NCBI RefSeq assembly: GCF_964355755.1 | Contig: NC_092677.1 | Coordinates: 11,060,601-11,120,600 of the forward strand | Direction: 5' to 3' | DNA: 60,000 bases | From: Antedon mediterranea | Lineage: Eukaryota > Echinodermata > Crinoidea > Comatulida > Antedonidae | In this document: in pieces, positions 1 through 12,561 of the stretch | Position numbering within the stretch: the first letter of the stretch is position 1 | Layout of the letters: every line of letters starts with the position of its first letter | Translations under genes and position numbers: made by a program | Notes under the pieces: generated by a model | Databases searched by the model: none | What the model saw: the letters and a program-made list of their open reading frames with translations, nothing else | What the model was told of the DNA's origin: nothing

Positions 1-178
1 TGATTGGTTCTAAATAACTAATTGTTTATCTTGGGCGAATATAGTAGCCATGTCAATCAAAACATGGAGGAATTCCTCAATTGATAAAAATAAACAATTA
101 ACCAATAATACAGACAGATAATTGGTCAGGTCATCAACATCTATTAGTTAGAATCACAATGGTGGATTATGTACTAAT

Positions 179-668
179 AATAGGGAGAAAAAGTGTGACG
201 TCTCGCTTGCTGGCTACCGACTGAGCTGGGGAAAAACAAAGTTAGTCGGCCATCTTGTCCTATTCTAACGCATTGATTTAACACCGCTTTTTCGTACATC
301 CCGATAAATTTAGTTTTAAAATAATTTAGAGTTGTTCATCTTGCTTTATTTTACTACGTTACTACTGTTGAATATTTTGCTGATAATACATCGTAATTTC
401 ACTTTCCGTTTTTAATCACAATATTCAAAAAATAGCAACGAAAGAGGCCTAAAAAGTGCTTATAACACAAAATTTAAAATGCTATTTTTCGAACATTGCG
501 AATATAAACTGAAAGTGAACTTTAATGTAAAAATGAAATTTATTGGGATGTACAAAAAAGTGGTGTTAAATCAATGCGTTAAAAATAGGAAAAGATGGCC
601 GACCGAACTTTGTTTGGCCCCAGCGTAGTCAGTTATAACATGACGTTATCACTTTTTCTCCCTATACT
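179..668. mobile_element. Non-autonomous DNA transposon with ~130-bp terminal inverted repeats
   Basis: Bases about 181-309 and 539-667 are imperfect reverse complements of each other. Both arms carry GGGAGAAAAAGTG at the outer end, then ACAAAGTT, GGCCATCTT, AACGCATTGATTTAACACC and GTACATCCC in the same order. The interior of about 230 bp is AT-rich with no open frame. The outer ends are bordered by TA on both sides, consistent with a TA target duplication of the Tc1/mariner kind, but the exact ends are uncertain. No transposase is present, so mobility would depend on another element. Confidence 0.7.
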
Positions 669-1161
669 TTTCAACATCGGTGGAGATTAGTTTCTAAAGG
701 GGTGGGACTTATTGTTTTAACCATATCATTGAATGAAGAAATGTTTTGTAAATAAATTTTTTTTCGTTTTGTCTGTTCTGTTAATGGTGTTCCTGACAAA
801 GGAATATGCTTTCTAGGTGATGCCATAATTGTTGGAAATAAATGTTTTATGACTGATTGAATAAAAAATAATAACCAATTAAATTAGGCAAAAATTGAGA
901 TTATAATAATAATTGTTTTTGCAATCAAAATCTATGATATACCGTAATAATAAATAATAATAATAACAAAATAAAATTACGTAAAATGCAGGGCCCCAAT
1001 GGAAACCAGTTTGTAACTGTTTGGGCTACCCTGGGTAAATAAATGTATTACTATTAATAATAATATGAAGAACACGTTTTCAGATTGGTAAACCTTAGTA
1101 TGTAAGGGGTGGGACATTTTTTTTAACCACATCACTGAAGGAAATTTTTTGGCATGTATGT

Positions 1162-1311
1162 AAAGCTGATGTGACAAAAAATGTGATGTGCCCATATATG
1201 GACATGATGATATATATCATATCACTACCATATTTATCCATGTACCACTACCATATTTGGGCACATCACACTTTTTTTTGTCAAACTAGTTTGATAGTGT
1301 AGACAGAGCTT
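1162..1311. mobile_element. MITE family 1, copy 1 (left end deleted)
   Basis: This copy carries the family core, which reads from GTGACAAAAAATGTGATGTG to ATTTGGGCACATCACAC. It ends with the intact right inverted repeat (complement of AAGCTCTGTCTACACTATCA). Most of the left inverted repeat is missing after AAAGCT. Seven more copies are in this window. Confidence 0.75.
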
Positions 1312-1554
1312 AAATCAAAATTAACAATAAATACTTTTTCTATACATATTTTTCAGTTGGTGGGTTCTTGGTTTAAAATTATCTTAATTAAGACTTACCT
1401 TGAATTGTGTCTACATTAAATAGGCCCATCAAAATAATTTTTAGGCATAGAAATCTGAACAGGACGGCATCTTGTTATTTCTAGATAGAATCTATGCATA
1501 TCTGTACATTTTCATTTATATTTAAAATAAGAAAAATGAATTATTTTCCACCTA

Positions 1555-1774
1555 CCACTTGCAAAATTCTGAGGAATCCGGGCAGAGTGCACATATATGT
1601 AGTTTGAAGTTGAACATCGGCATCTGCTTTGTCCAAATTCTTATCGTATATGTTACTTGTCAAGTCCACTTCCATTAAATGTTTGGCTGGTTGCTTGGCA
1701 ACATCACTCTGAGCCACCATAGGTGTGTCCTCCACTAGCACCATGGTATTTTCGGTTTCTTCGCTTTCTTCCAT
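1555..1774 (-). CDS. First coding exon of a putative MARVEL-type (CMTM/MAL-like) membrane protein
   Basis: The exon opens with ATG at 1774-1772 directly after a poly-T tract ending in TTTAG, which looks like a 3' splice site. An untranslated exon therefore probably lies further right. It encodes an acidic start (MEESEETENTMVLVEDTP) and continues to NIYDKNLDKADADVQLQTTY and CTLPGFLRILQ. The last piece resembles the lead into the first membrane helix of MARVEL-domain proteins. The likely donor is GTG|GTAGGT near 1555, with alternatives three bases either side. The remaining exons, with the four membrane helices, would lie left of base 1 and are not seen. Codon content and complexity support coding. 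The family call rests on one short segment and is tentative. The gene diverges from the Hox gene to its right. Confidence 0.5.
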
Positions 1775-2548
1775 CTAAATAAAAAAAAATATTTGTAGAA
1801 GATATGACCAATACTTATAGTGTATCAACAGAGCTATCTCTACTTCATTTAGTATACACACAGTTGTCTCTGCATGATTAACTCCGACAGTTTCTTTTCC
1901 CCGATTAATTTCGCATACATTTGTTTATGATTTGTAAGTAGCATTTGATTGGTGAATCTAGTAACTGTAGTTCTAGTTACTATTCCCAATACAATTGGTA
2001 GAGTACATAAAATGTGATTGGAAGATGTTAAATATTGACTTGCGATTGCTTGCCTAATTTTTAGAGGTTTGTTTTACATCATCCTTTTTCTACAACGAAC
2101 ATAAAACATTTTTTATTGTATTCTGGTAAAAACATTTCACATCTTTTATTAGCAGAAACCTCATAAAAATGTGAGTTTTGTTAAATGACTTTATTCTTAT
2201 CAAATTATGAAAAAAAAAATTATAAATGTCATACAGTACAAATAAAAATATTACTTCTCTCTTTGTATTATAAATTCACTATGAAGACATTCCACTGAAA
2301 AACATTTTTCTGAAAATACACAAAAGGAAATTATTATTGATCTACTGTACTCAATCAAAAGCATTCTCTTTTCTATAAAAAAAAAAATACATCTTGTAGT
2401 TTACCTGTACAATACACAGCTGGTCACCTGGCTACATGCAATGATAACACTGTAGATATGGTAATTATTTTTCTATTTAATAATAGTCCACCTCCTAAAG
2501 GGCTGCATGGGATTTTAAAACACAATAGAAGAATTGATAGCAATACGT

Positions 2549-2695
2549 AAAGCTCTGTCTGTACACTATCAAACTAGTTGGACAAAAAAAGTGTAATGTG
2601 CCCCAATACCTAGATATGGTAATGACATCATCTCCATATTTGGTCATATCACATTTTTTTTGTCACATAAATTTTGATTAGTGTAGACATAGCTT
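2549..2695. mobile_element. MITE family 1, copy 2 (near full length)
   Basis: Both inverted ends are present: AAAGCTCTGTCTGTACACTATC at the left and its degenerate complement ending GTGTAGACATAGCTT at the right. The core has the family CATATTTGG and ATCACA motifs. The left end is preceded by TA. Confidence 0.75.
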
Positions 2696-2919
2696 GAAAA
2701 GTTCTGTGAATTTTATTTCCACTTAAACACAATTCTACGCTTAAAATGTTCATTAAATTTCAAGGAATCAACGGCCATAATTCATAATATAATAATAGCA
2801 TGTTGAATAATTGTCCGATATTGAACCATGATCGCAATATGTTTGGAATGTTTAATAATAGTGGATATGATGGATATACATAATTACCATACATACTTAG
2901 TAATAGTATGCTATTATTA

Positions 2920-3282
2920 TTACCTGTGAAAAAATATTTTTGGCTTTAATTGAAAGGCGAGAGTTGATTTGAAAACAACGTTGCATTCAATGGCTAAGTT
3001 TAAACTAAATTTGGATTCATCAATTTCCAAAAGCGTCCAATCACTAATACCAGTGTCATTTACACTTAGAAGATTACGTATTATCATACAGTGCATGTAG
3101 TTAATGAATAAATGGTTAGAAACAACATGATGACCATATACTACTAAATATAGACATATGATTACACTGTAGAAAGAAGTAGTAGTCATCAATTGGAACT
3201 CAACATAATCTTTTTTTGCAATTGTAAAACAGTTTTCAAAACACAAATTACATTTCAAACAAATTGTATCGGACAGAAACAT
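2920..3282 (-). pseudogene. Possible relic of a Merlin/ISXO2-type DDE transposase
   Basis: A 120-codon open frame starts at ATG 3282-3280. It has a cysteine-rich start (CLKCNLCFENC) and further on the peptide LLEIDESKF. EIDESKF matches the first catalytic Asp region of ISXO2-like (IS1595/Merlin) transposases, and a cysteine pair near the N-terminus is also usual there. What follows the motif does not look like the family (no RRKYNRG-type stretch), so if this is a relic it is decayed. A further open frame at 3505-3765 on the same strand could be its start, split by the MITE at 3421. The assignment rests on one seven-residue match and some ordering, so it is weak. Confidence 0.25.
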
Positions 3283-3420
3283 CTACAGTATCTATATTAT
3301 GATATAATATAGCATAAATTTGGAAAGATTTGTAGACGAAAAGTCATAATTAATATTAAAATAAAACCACAATAGTTGTTTGATTAAAAAATATGTTGCT
3401 TTTGACTCGAGTTTAGTAGT

Positions 3421-3518
3421 AAAGCTCTGTCTACACTATCAAACTTTATGTGACAAAATAAATGTGATGTGCACATATACGGACACGATGATGTCATATC
3501 AGAACTATATTGGGGTGG
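3421..3518. mobile_element. MITE family 1, copy 3 (right end missing)
   Basis: An intact left inverted repeat AAAGCTCTGTCTACACTATC and the core GTGATGTGCACATATACGGA are present. The right half is lost after the TATCAGAACTATATTGG segment. Confidence 0.7.
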
Positions 3519-3765
3519 GTGTGTTAATGTTAGCAATACAGTATTCATGATTGTGTGCTTGTATAGGGCATTGTGGTAACAATAAAATAAAATAATTTGT
3601 TTTTAGATGATCAAAGGCACATTTGATAAAAAAAAGGTTGCTGTCAAACAAGTAAGTTTTTAAATTAAGAGTGGGCAAAGTGAGAATTCGTTCCAATGTT
3701 TCCAAATCTATAACCAGTAAATTGAGAATTTCTCTAGGACTTAGAAGCTGTTGTACAGTATGCAT

Positions 3766-6343
3766 TGCTATCTATATCATCAAAACATATGAATTTATTA
3801 CATGGTACTAAACCTACATGCTTACTTACAGTACTCTATACGTTGCAATAAATAACGTATATAAGTTTAAGTGTTAAGTGGTATAGCTCTAATAATGCGT
3901 TTTGTGTCTCCAGGGAATCTACTCAATTTCCGTTGAATAATGGTAACTGCAAATAAAATTCTGAACAACTAAAAGAAAATAATGAAATGATACGGAGCAT
4001 GGTTAGCGATCTTTATGATAGTTTAATGTGGTCTACAGTTTACCTGTTTAGTGCTAAATTAACCATGGGACTGTACGTAGAACTGGTGCCTGTTTTTTAA
4101 GGGACATGAGTTATACATACAAAGACAGAACAACATTACTTAGAACAACCCGTCTGTAGCCTAGAATGCAAGTTGCTAATTAATTGGAAAGGAATTTAGA
4201 GAGTACAGATATGAATTTGAATTAGAGTACTGTATGGAATATAATAGGCTTAAAATGGAAGGAACTGATATAGGGTCAAGGATTAGCTGGACTTCATTCT
4301 ATATTCCATATTCATGTCAATATAGGCTAGGCCTACCCTTACCAGGTAGTACATCACTTAGACTGTAGAGACTGTCCACCAATAATACCAGAAAATACCA
4401 TCCTGTTGGCCTAGCCTATAGACCTTCATTCCCCCTCATTATTGGTTGGGTTAGCAATATTATAAGCTAAAAAAATATTTTTTTGTGTGTGGAAAAGAAA
4501 ACAATATAAAAATCAAAAGTTCAACACTGTAAATATAATGAAAACACAAATAAAAACATACAAAATGTAACCTTTTCCCTCCAAATTCAGTCAAAAAACA
4601 ACATTAGTACCTAAACTACAATCTATAGAGGGCGGGCTGGATGTTCTACCATAAATTTCAGAAAAACTTCTGAGTGGTGACTGAAGCAGGTCGCCTTTTT
4701 CAGGTAGCCCCAACCCAGACAAGCGACCTAGGCTAGGCAAACTTCATCACACTTACGGAAATTACGTGAGGCTCAATGATAATTTACACTCCCAAATTAC
4801 CAATAAATAGCAATATTGCACCTTACTATACTTAATAAATATACTGTATTCCTATATCATGCGTCTTAAAGACGCAAAATGTTCAAAATTTCAGAAAAAC
4901 TATACTCACGACTTCTCGTCATGCAGCTCTGTGTATTATGAATTGCACTGCGTGACATACGACCTTTTACAGCCTCGTACATAAAAAATATTATAGTTGC
5001 ACTTATATTTTTATTTTAAATCAATTGCTGCAGTTTCAAATGTAGAAAAATAATTCAAATGTTAAAATAAAATTTATTATTTAATTATTAATTATATACA
5101 TTTTTAAAATGTCTGTTTCTAAAAATAGATAATACAATTAGTGTACGAGACTAAAAAGTTAGTGTGTGTTTGTTTTTATTTCTTTTCTCTTGCGACTTTA
5201 AGCAAGTTACTTGCAGTATTGGCATATGTAAAGTAAAGGAGGTATTTCCGCGATTTAATCGATATATTTGTCGTTTAAACACTTGTTACTTTGTTAATAA
5301 CATACATATATATTATTTTGTTGCTATATAAGTCACAAAAAACACAAGAGGGAGCTATTTTATTTATATAATCGAATGATACCAAAGGCTAGAAATTATA
5401 GGCAAAGCATCGCTAACACCTAGAATAACGACTATCCTTGCACTTTGTGCATTAATTTATGGTATAAAATTGAGAAATACATTTTATTCTAAATGAATTA
5501 GATATAAAAATAGGTATTTATGAGAATATTCACAGATTTGTCGTTTAATTACCAACGTTTAACAACATTTGTATTGATGTTGCTCAATTCATGTTATCTC
5601 ATTGAGATACAGACGTCATTTATGCACTTCTTACATCGTAATTAATAATTTTATCCACTTCAGTAATTGTTCATTGAATGTAAGTCTGTTTTGAATACAA
5701 ATATATATATACAAAATGTCACTTTTTATTAAATGGAATACAATAATATATGATACAAAAACGTCAACTAATATGCTTGGGTTGCCTCATCAAACTAACT
5801 AAAGTAGTAGGCCTAAATCGGTGTTTTTACAATATAACTGGATTATAAATTGTTGTAATAATTATCGTATTTAATATTTGTTACATTTGCTTTTTTATTA
5901 GAATTCGATTGGAACAAAGAGGCAGTATCGTGTTCGTGTACCGTATCAGAGAAACAGAATACTGTCACAGAAATCGCTCTGACTTGAGTTGAACGTTGCC
6001 CATCCTCACAGGCCTAATCGTAACCGCCAAAATAAAATGAAGTAAACAAAAATTCCCTTACATGGTATATATTAATGAATAGACAATCTGTCAATATTTT
6101 GTGATCTAACTATTCGTCGGTGACTCTGCCAATCGGAGCTGTACACGTGCGACTTCAATTAGGGTTGAACTAAAGGGGGTGACCGATTCGGCCGAAATCA
6201 CAGCTCCGTCTCAAATAACTCACGCTTCTCACTTATTATTGGCTTTTGCCTTACGATTCTGGGCGGGACCGACGCGAGAAAATTACAAAGCAATCCACTA
6301 GAGAGTATCTTACTTATTGGCCACTTTTTTGGAACATTTTGAG
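3766..6343. other. Intergenic DNA between the MARVEL-like exon and the Hox promoter
   Basis: This is AT-rich sequence with no open frame that looks coding. A moderately GC-richer stretch at 4620-4980 could hold the unseen 5' exon or promoter of the minus-strand gene, but I see no splice or start signal that proves it. Near the Hox promoter, CGGAGCTGT at about 6135 and its inverse ACAGCTCCG at about 6201 form a spaced inverted repeat. Confidence 0.5.
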
Positions 6344-6372
6344 TATAAAAGCCCATGATTATATATTCAGCC
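6315..6372 (+). promoter_or_regulatory. TATA/Inr core promoter of the Hox gene
   Basis: TATAAAAG lies at 6344-6351. An initiator-like TTCAGCC follows at 6366-6372, with its A at 6369, which is 25 bases after the start of the TATA box as expected. An inverted CCAAT box (ATTGG) sits at 6315-6319. These predict transcription starting near 6369 and a 5' leader of about 270 bases before the ATG at 6639. The prediction rests on motif spacing only. Confidence 0.55.
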
Positions 6373-6638
6373 AGATTATTTAGTAGTTGCATTGTTTACA
6401 TGTTACTTACTAGATATGTGAGAGGCCTAGCCAACTGATTTAAATAGTCATTAAATTTTATACAGCCCCTGAAGTAAAGAAGTGATTGATAGGCGAGAGC
6501 TAGCAACACGAAGTGTTTACGCGTCGCCAACGAAATCTGCTCTATCGACGAAGCAAGACCAAACGACTGGCATTAGAATCGTGTCCGTCTTGGAGTAAAG
6601 TTGTGTCTACCACGCGAGAGCAATACCAGTTAGACAAA

Positions 6639-7059
6639 ATGGACCAGTGGACCAACGGTACATCTAGATGCGCACTCGACCCTGCTGAGTTCCATGCAAC
6701 TTTCGCGGCCTATGGTGCCTACAGCAACCTTAGTCGTAGCCTTTCTACGATATCATCAATTGAGGATGGAGCGTCTTCTTGCTTATATGCTCGACCATTT
6801 CAACAACAAGTGTCTTCGTCTTGTCAACATCATAGATACATTGAGGACTTAAGTCCCGAGCCTTGCATAAACTTTTCGACTGATGCGAGCTGGAAATATC
6901 AGCAACAGAACGATTTGAAAACTTTGAACGATAACTTTATCTCGCTCAGCAACCAGACGAGTCCAATACAGTCGTCAGCCACCATCATCCCGTCTCCTGA
7001 ACAAGATACTTTCCCTACAAGCTCTTTTGTACCTCAGAGTCCATTAACATCGTTCGAAG
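6639..7059 (+). CDS. Hox11/13-like: Posterior Hox gene (Hox11/13-like), exon 1: N-terminal region
   Basis: This exon encodes residues 1-140 of a homeodomain transcription factor. The frame is open from 6513, but that upstream part begins with GTG. The first ATG in frame is at 6639 in a good context (ACAAAATGG), giving MDQWTNGTSRCALDPAEF. The rest is rich in Ser, Gln and Pro, as is usual for the disordered N-terminus of Hox proteins. There is no YPWM-type hexapeptide, which fits the posterior class. The exon ends at GAAG|GTAGGA in phase 1 and joins the exon at 19074 as G|GT to make glycine. That shared phase links it to the homeobox exons 12 kb away. The protein totals 233 residues. Confidence 0.85.
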
Positions 7060-10000
7060 GTAGGAAAACAGTTTTTATTTTTTTGCTTAGCTCGTTATTA
7101 GAACTATTAATAGCTAGGAAATTTTAAAAATTTATAATTAGAGAGTACCAAACAAATTGTGGTGACGAAAATTTGCCGGCTGTTGTCGAACAAATGGCGC
7201 GCAACGGTTCAGTCCTTGTTCAAACTTAATCCGCGTTTGTTTTTTGAATAAATTTCTTTTTTATTTTAATTTATGAAAATACCTAGTCTAGTATAACAGT
7301 CTATTTTACACATCTTAAATTATTTTGTATGATTTACATTTTAGATAATTTTTGTCCATCGACATCGTTCTAAATAGTTTAATCGCATGTTTGTGTTCGT
7401 ATCTTTTTCTTCCGAACTAGAAAAATCAAAACGAGATCGTTTTATACTTATGAAACAGCATCTTCGTAAAACTATCCATACAATTTTGGAAAGAATGTTG
7501 TAAAAGAACGTATATATTTTCACATTTTAGACATTTTCTAGCCATTTTAACGTTTATCTTACGATGTTTTCTTGCATCATTTTATACGCCTTGTGAAACA
7601 AACTGTTTGATTCGAGAGTCTATAACCTGGGTATCCCGTCCCGCTTTTGTTTGTTCGTTTGTCTGTCTGTAATCAACAAGTTTTAAGCTGAGGCCTAAAA
7701 GTACACATACACGCATACTGTATCCGGCATACGCGACACATACTTACTACCTACTTTCGATTGTTTGTTTTCATGACAATTTCGGAATAACAAAAAAAGT
7801 TAAAATTCATGTTTGAAGACTCGATATTTTCTTTTTTTAAACGAACATGTTATCTTATTGTGTTGTTGGTAGCCGGAAGTTTGATATTTTTCTATTGTTG
7901 CCAGTTTCCGTGCATTCAGCAACATTCCTATAGTAAACTCACAAGATCTTAACATCGTTTAATTACCTTGTATTTTTCTTATAAACTGACCAGTAGGCAT
8001 AATACTCGTAGTACGAGAAATAACCAATTGTTACATATAACATATTTTTCATTATTACCGTATAATTAAATACCTAACTAACGATCAGGTAGGGGGCCTA
8101 GAACCATACACAATGTTGCCAAGGGGAAATTTGCTCCAAGAAATAATTGACGAATACACAGTAGGCCCTGCACAGACTGACTTACAAACATGCAATCTGT
8201 ATCCTAAATCTTCTATACACCAAGCGAGTTTATAAAACTAAAAACATAACGGTCATTCGCTATCGGTGGTATCCATTTATATGGATAGAAGATGGGATAG
8301 GGATTGGTCTCCTCCTTGCGTCCATTTTAAACAATGTAAATAGTTTCATTGGTTGATTTTAGTAGGCCCAATGACGTAGTACATATTGTGGTCATGTGAC
8401 ATTCTACATATCCTTCTTATTCAATCCATTTAAATGGGGTTTTTTAGCTCTCTTTCCATTTTAAACAATGGACATTGTTTCACAGAACTTGTGAAGTTTG
8501 ATCCAAACGTGAGCGTCGATGATGACGTAGTAAATCAAGCAGTCACGTGATATGCAAAGCCGCGTTTGATTCGTATAGAGGAAAAAATGAAAATGTTCTC
8601 AACAAAATCATAAATTCTAAATATATACATATCAAACATAAGGATAAAGTTTAGTGTTTATTATATATTTATATTAAAGATTTTGTAGGCGTATGTGTTG
8701 GGAATTCAGAAAAAAAAAATAATTTCAGGCTAATAACCTATACGGTAATTAAGTCAGGCACAGTACCATGTGATAACACACTTATGCCGTATTAGGTCTA
8801 CTACAGTGTTTCTTCGCTATGAAATCCTACAGTTATGATAGGCTAATATAATATATTTAGTTATGTATTATAGGCTACCAGACAATGGTTTATCGCAGGT
8901 TTGTGGCTAAGTTTGAGTTTGAATTGTTGTAGGATTTTCGTTAAAAAATATTTTAGCCACAAATAAGCGTTGCAAATTGTTAACAATAATAACGGGTACA
9001 TCTAATTAACGGGTTTGTTTGAAATTCAATCATGACATTTGTTAAAAACACATTTATTTTGTGTTTGGTAGCAATACAGTTGAAATATCGCACGGAAGGT
9101 TTTAGCCTGTATTTCAGTGACCGATCGGCGACACAGGTAATATAGCAGCCTGGTCGTGTCGCATGCTAGACGCGTGGCTCAGGTTGTTATCCGGTTTCAG
9201 GCATGGTGACATTCGCGTTTCTTGACAAGTAAACGAGTTTAGGCACGGACGATGCGATTAAAATACTAACTATCGCATTCGTACAAATCTAACAGATTGT
9301 CGGTCTTGGAAAACGCAATGACTGGATTTGCGAAAATATAAAAACGCTTTGTTTTTGCTTTCAATGCGAAATCTCCTGTTAGAAGTTCAGATGTTTTTTA
9401 AGTCCTCATGTTGAGGATTGGCAAACCTTGAGTTTAATTCCCCACCCCTCATACAAACTCTGTGAAACGTGACATTTTGGTACAAATACGATTTACTCCG
9501 AATTAAATTTCTACGTTTAAATGAAAAATACGAATGTTGAAATGATATATGTTTATGTGTGCTCACGTTACGTTAGGACCTGAGTGATAGGAAAATATAG
9601 TATACATTATTTATATCGTTCCTAATGATAACTAGCAAGGTATATTTCAGTAGATACTGGTACCTAAAGGTGTTTTTAAGTGCATTGTGTATAATTATAA
9701 TATATATCATCTAGACCTACTTACATTGTATACATTAAACTCATTGACCGGTGTTATTATGTGACAAACGGTCAGAATTTGGTCCATAGTGAATACTTGT
9801 TGTAATGCTGATCACTTTATAATGGGATGATAAGCACCTGTTGATTTGAAATAAACAATAGACTTAGAAAGGTGTTTTCCATGGGAAAGGGAGACCAATA
9901 ATGGTGATAATAGGCCGGATAGATAAAATATTCATAAGTTATAATCCTAATTTCATGGAAAGATGTGATGGAATATGTATAAATATGATATAAGTTTATT

Positions 10001-10179
10001 GGGAAACACTTGTGGTGATTTCCGCTTGTCGTCAAAACCACAACGTATCTTTAATGTTTGGGTTCACCCTTACCCTTACGTATCAATTAGCAATACTTTT
10101 GTACCGTTTGGAATTTTAATTTTGTGAGAGGAAGATAAATAAATGAACAATACATGTACCTACGTAGTAGGCCTGATCT

Positions 10180-10285
10180 AAAGCTCTGTCTACACTATCA
10201 AACTAGTTTGACAAAAAAAGTGAGTTGCCCAAATATAGTAGTATTATTCCCAAATATGGTAGTGATATGACATCATCATCAAGTT
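10180..10285. mobile_element. MITE family 1, copy 4 (truncated)
   Basis: It begins AAAGCTCTGTCTACACTATC after TA, then ACTAGTTTGACAAAAAAAGTG. This is the right-end form of the family, so the element is either inverted or a fold-back of two right ends. The core includes CCAAATATGGTAGTGATATG. Confidence 0.65.
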
Positions 10286-11109
10286 CAATCAATAACTTCT
10301 TTATCATGAACGGACACTGAGTTGACGCGTGTGCGCGCGTACAAAACCCGCAATTGTTGTACGCATGCGTCATTTCTATAGCCTTTAATGTGCAACTGAC
10401 ATACACATTATATAAATCTAAATAGACACGAACCAAGCAGATAAATAACATTGATTATTATTTAATACGATAGCCCTATTATATTTAATGTATTGAATAT
10501 AAAGATATTAAAAATGCAAAACAATACGGTACCCGTCCTTATGATGGCTGGCCAAGTAGAAGTACTACTCTTTATTGGAAGTCAGACTTTCATCATCTAC
10601 AATATGAGATGATGTTGTTTAGGCCCTAGTTATAAGTGTGCCACTGGACATTTAACACGCGTGGACTAATAGCCCATTGACCTCTAATCCCAGCCCTAAT
10701 TCTGCATCGCATGGGGTTCCATTATTGATACATCCAAAAGTTTTGGATTCCAATTATGATGGTGATCTTATCTAGCTGGTTCCTCTTGTTGATCGATTGT
10801 GTACTGTTGATTTTAGTTACATCTAGGCCTATCAGTTGGTAATCTTTAGTTCTAAAGTGAGGTATATTGCCTAGGGAGACGTAGGCCTATGATGAGATGT
10901 AGATTAGGCTACTCACCATAACACCTGGACAGCACTCGATGAAAGGTTGAGACATGTCTATATTATTGTTTATTTCGCCGAAATAGATGACCAATGTGAC
11001 GTCATAATTAAATCATTTTAGATCAGTAGGCCGATATATGTTAACTAATCAGCGCAATCATTGCTAATTATATTTGAATCTTAATTAGTGCGACTTTACA
11101 TTTTTCGTT

Positions 11110-11130
11110 GGGGGGGGGGGGGGGGAGGGG
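11110..11130 (+). repeat. Poly-G run in Hox intron 1
   Basis: Sixteen G, one A and four G stand in a row. This is a homopolymer likely to be length-variable and may also be a sequencing or assembly weak point. Confidence 0.9.
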
Positions 11131-12379
11131 AAATTAAATCGCAAACCCATCACTTCGGTCGGCCTACATTCGTTCCGTCATTTACCCTTTATCACCATCT
11201 CGTATTTATTATATCGGCATCATAACAATTCATTACCATAAATAGGCATAGGGCTTATTGTAAATATAATACCATCACTGCCACGCCATTGTTACTGTAA
11301 TAAAAACAAAAAGTTCGTGATTCTCAGTTTCACCTCATCACCGGTTCAGCATTTTAATAACGTTTTCATCATACAGGCCTAATTTCTCATGCTGCGACTT
11401 ATAAAGTAATCTCATCAGCGGGCCTGGATCCTCTTGATGGCCCAAACTGATGGCCCCCATATCAACTGTTTACAATTGAAGTGAGTAAAATATGGCTTAG
11501 TGCCAATCTCAGTAGATCTTCTTCTTTGATTTATTATAACTGCAACCGATGGTTCGTTCGTATCGCTATTTCTAATTATTATACGTCTCGATTGAATTAA
11601 AGTAAAGTAGACATTGTTATCAAATCTTTTTACAGATTTGTACTATTTCATTTTAAATAAAGTTGGAGTATTTCTTTTAAAATGTGGTGGATTTATATAC
11701 AAAACAGAGACGAGGTATTAATAGAAAACCATTTAATAAACTTTGCGTCAATTTAAAACGCAGCAGTAGATGTCAGATTGAGAAACGAATTATGTTACAC
11801 ACGCAAGTATATGTAAATAAATTGAAGATATTTCAAATGGAAAGACAACAAACCAGCCGCATTGTGTATTTATACATTATGAATAAAGACGTTTTTGACT
11901 CATTTATGACGCCTGCGCGGACAATAACCTGACAAAACACCTGGGACTGATTTTAAGAACAAATTAAAGACAAAATGTGAACATCGTTGAGCGGTGGTTG
12001 AGCTCGTTCAAAATCGTCTCTAGTCGAATGCAACTTATATTACCATTGCCTCAGAGTTCACACTGCATGTGGTTTCAGTGGTTTATATTATTTGTTTATT
12101 TGTTAACGATATTGATTTGTATAGGATACAAGTACGCTTACATAACTCCTACCCGTCGAAAAACAAAAATAACGACGAGAATTGGGTTGTCAATCAACAC
12201 TGGGCTAGATTTACCATTCGCCATAAATAGCCGTGTAAGAACGAACAAGTAAAGGTGTGAAAACTAACTGCACAAACTGCATTTATGATTTATTGCGCAA
12301 ACCGATCTACTATCTTGAATTTCAATTACTTGATCTTCTACATATATATTTAAAAATGATGAGATGAATGATGAAAGTT

Positions 12380-12561
12380 AAGCTTGGTTCCCACTAGAAC
12401 GTAACGCAAGGACGTAAACACAACGCAAGCGTTTCAACCAATGACAAGCGAAGTTATAGACAGTTAGCAATCACAAGCGAATAAGCCATCGCTTGTGATT
12501 GGTCAATTCACTTGCCTTGCGTTACGTCCTTGTGTTGCGTCGCTAGTGGGAACCACGCTTT
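12380..12561. mobile_element. MITE family 2, copy 1 (full length)
   Basis: The left end AAGCTTGGTTCCCACTAG and the right end CTAGTGGGAACCACGCTT are inverted copies. Each is followed inward by ACGTAACGCAAGGACGTAA-type sequence, and the centre has CCAATCACAAGCGA-type motifs in both directions. No coding capacity is present. This is the reference copy for seven other copies in the window. Confidence 0.8.

Noticed and set aside
6198-6392. Minus-strand 64-codon frame over the Hox promoter
   Set aside because: It overlaps the TATA/Inr region and has no known similarity.
6513-6638. Upstream extension of the Hox frame (FTRRQRNLLYRRSK)
   Set aside because: It begins with GTG and has no ATG. The first in-frame ATG is 6639 in a good context, so this part is 5' leader.
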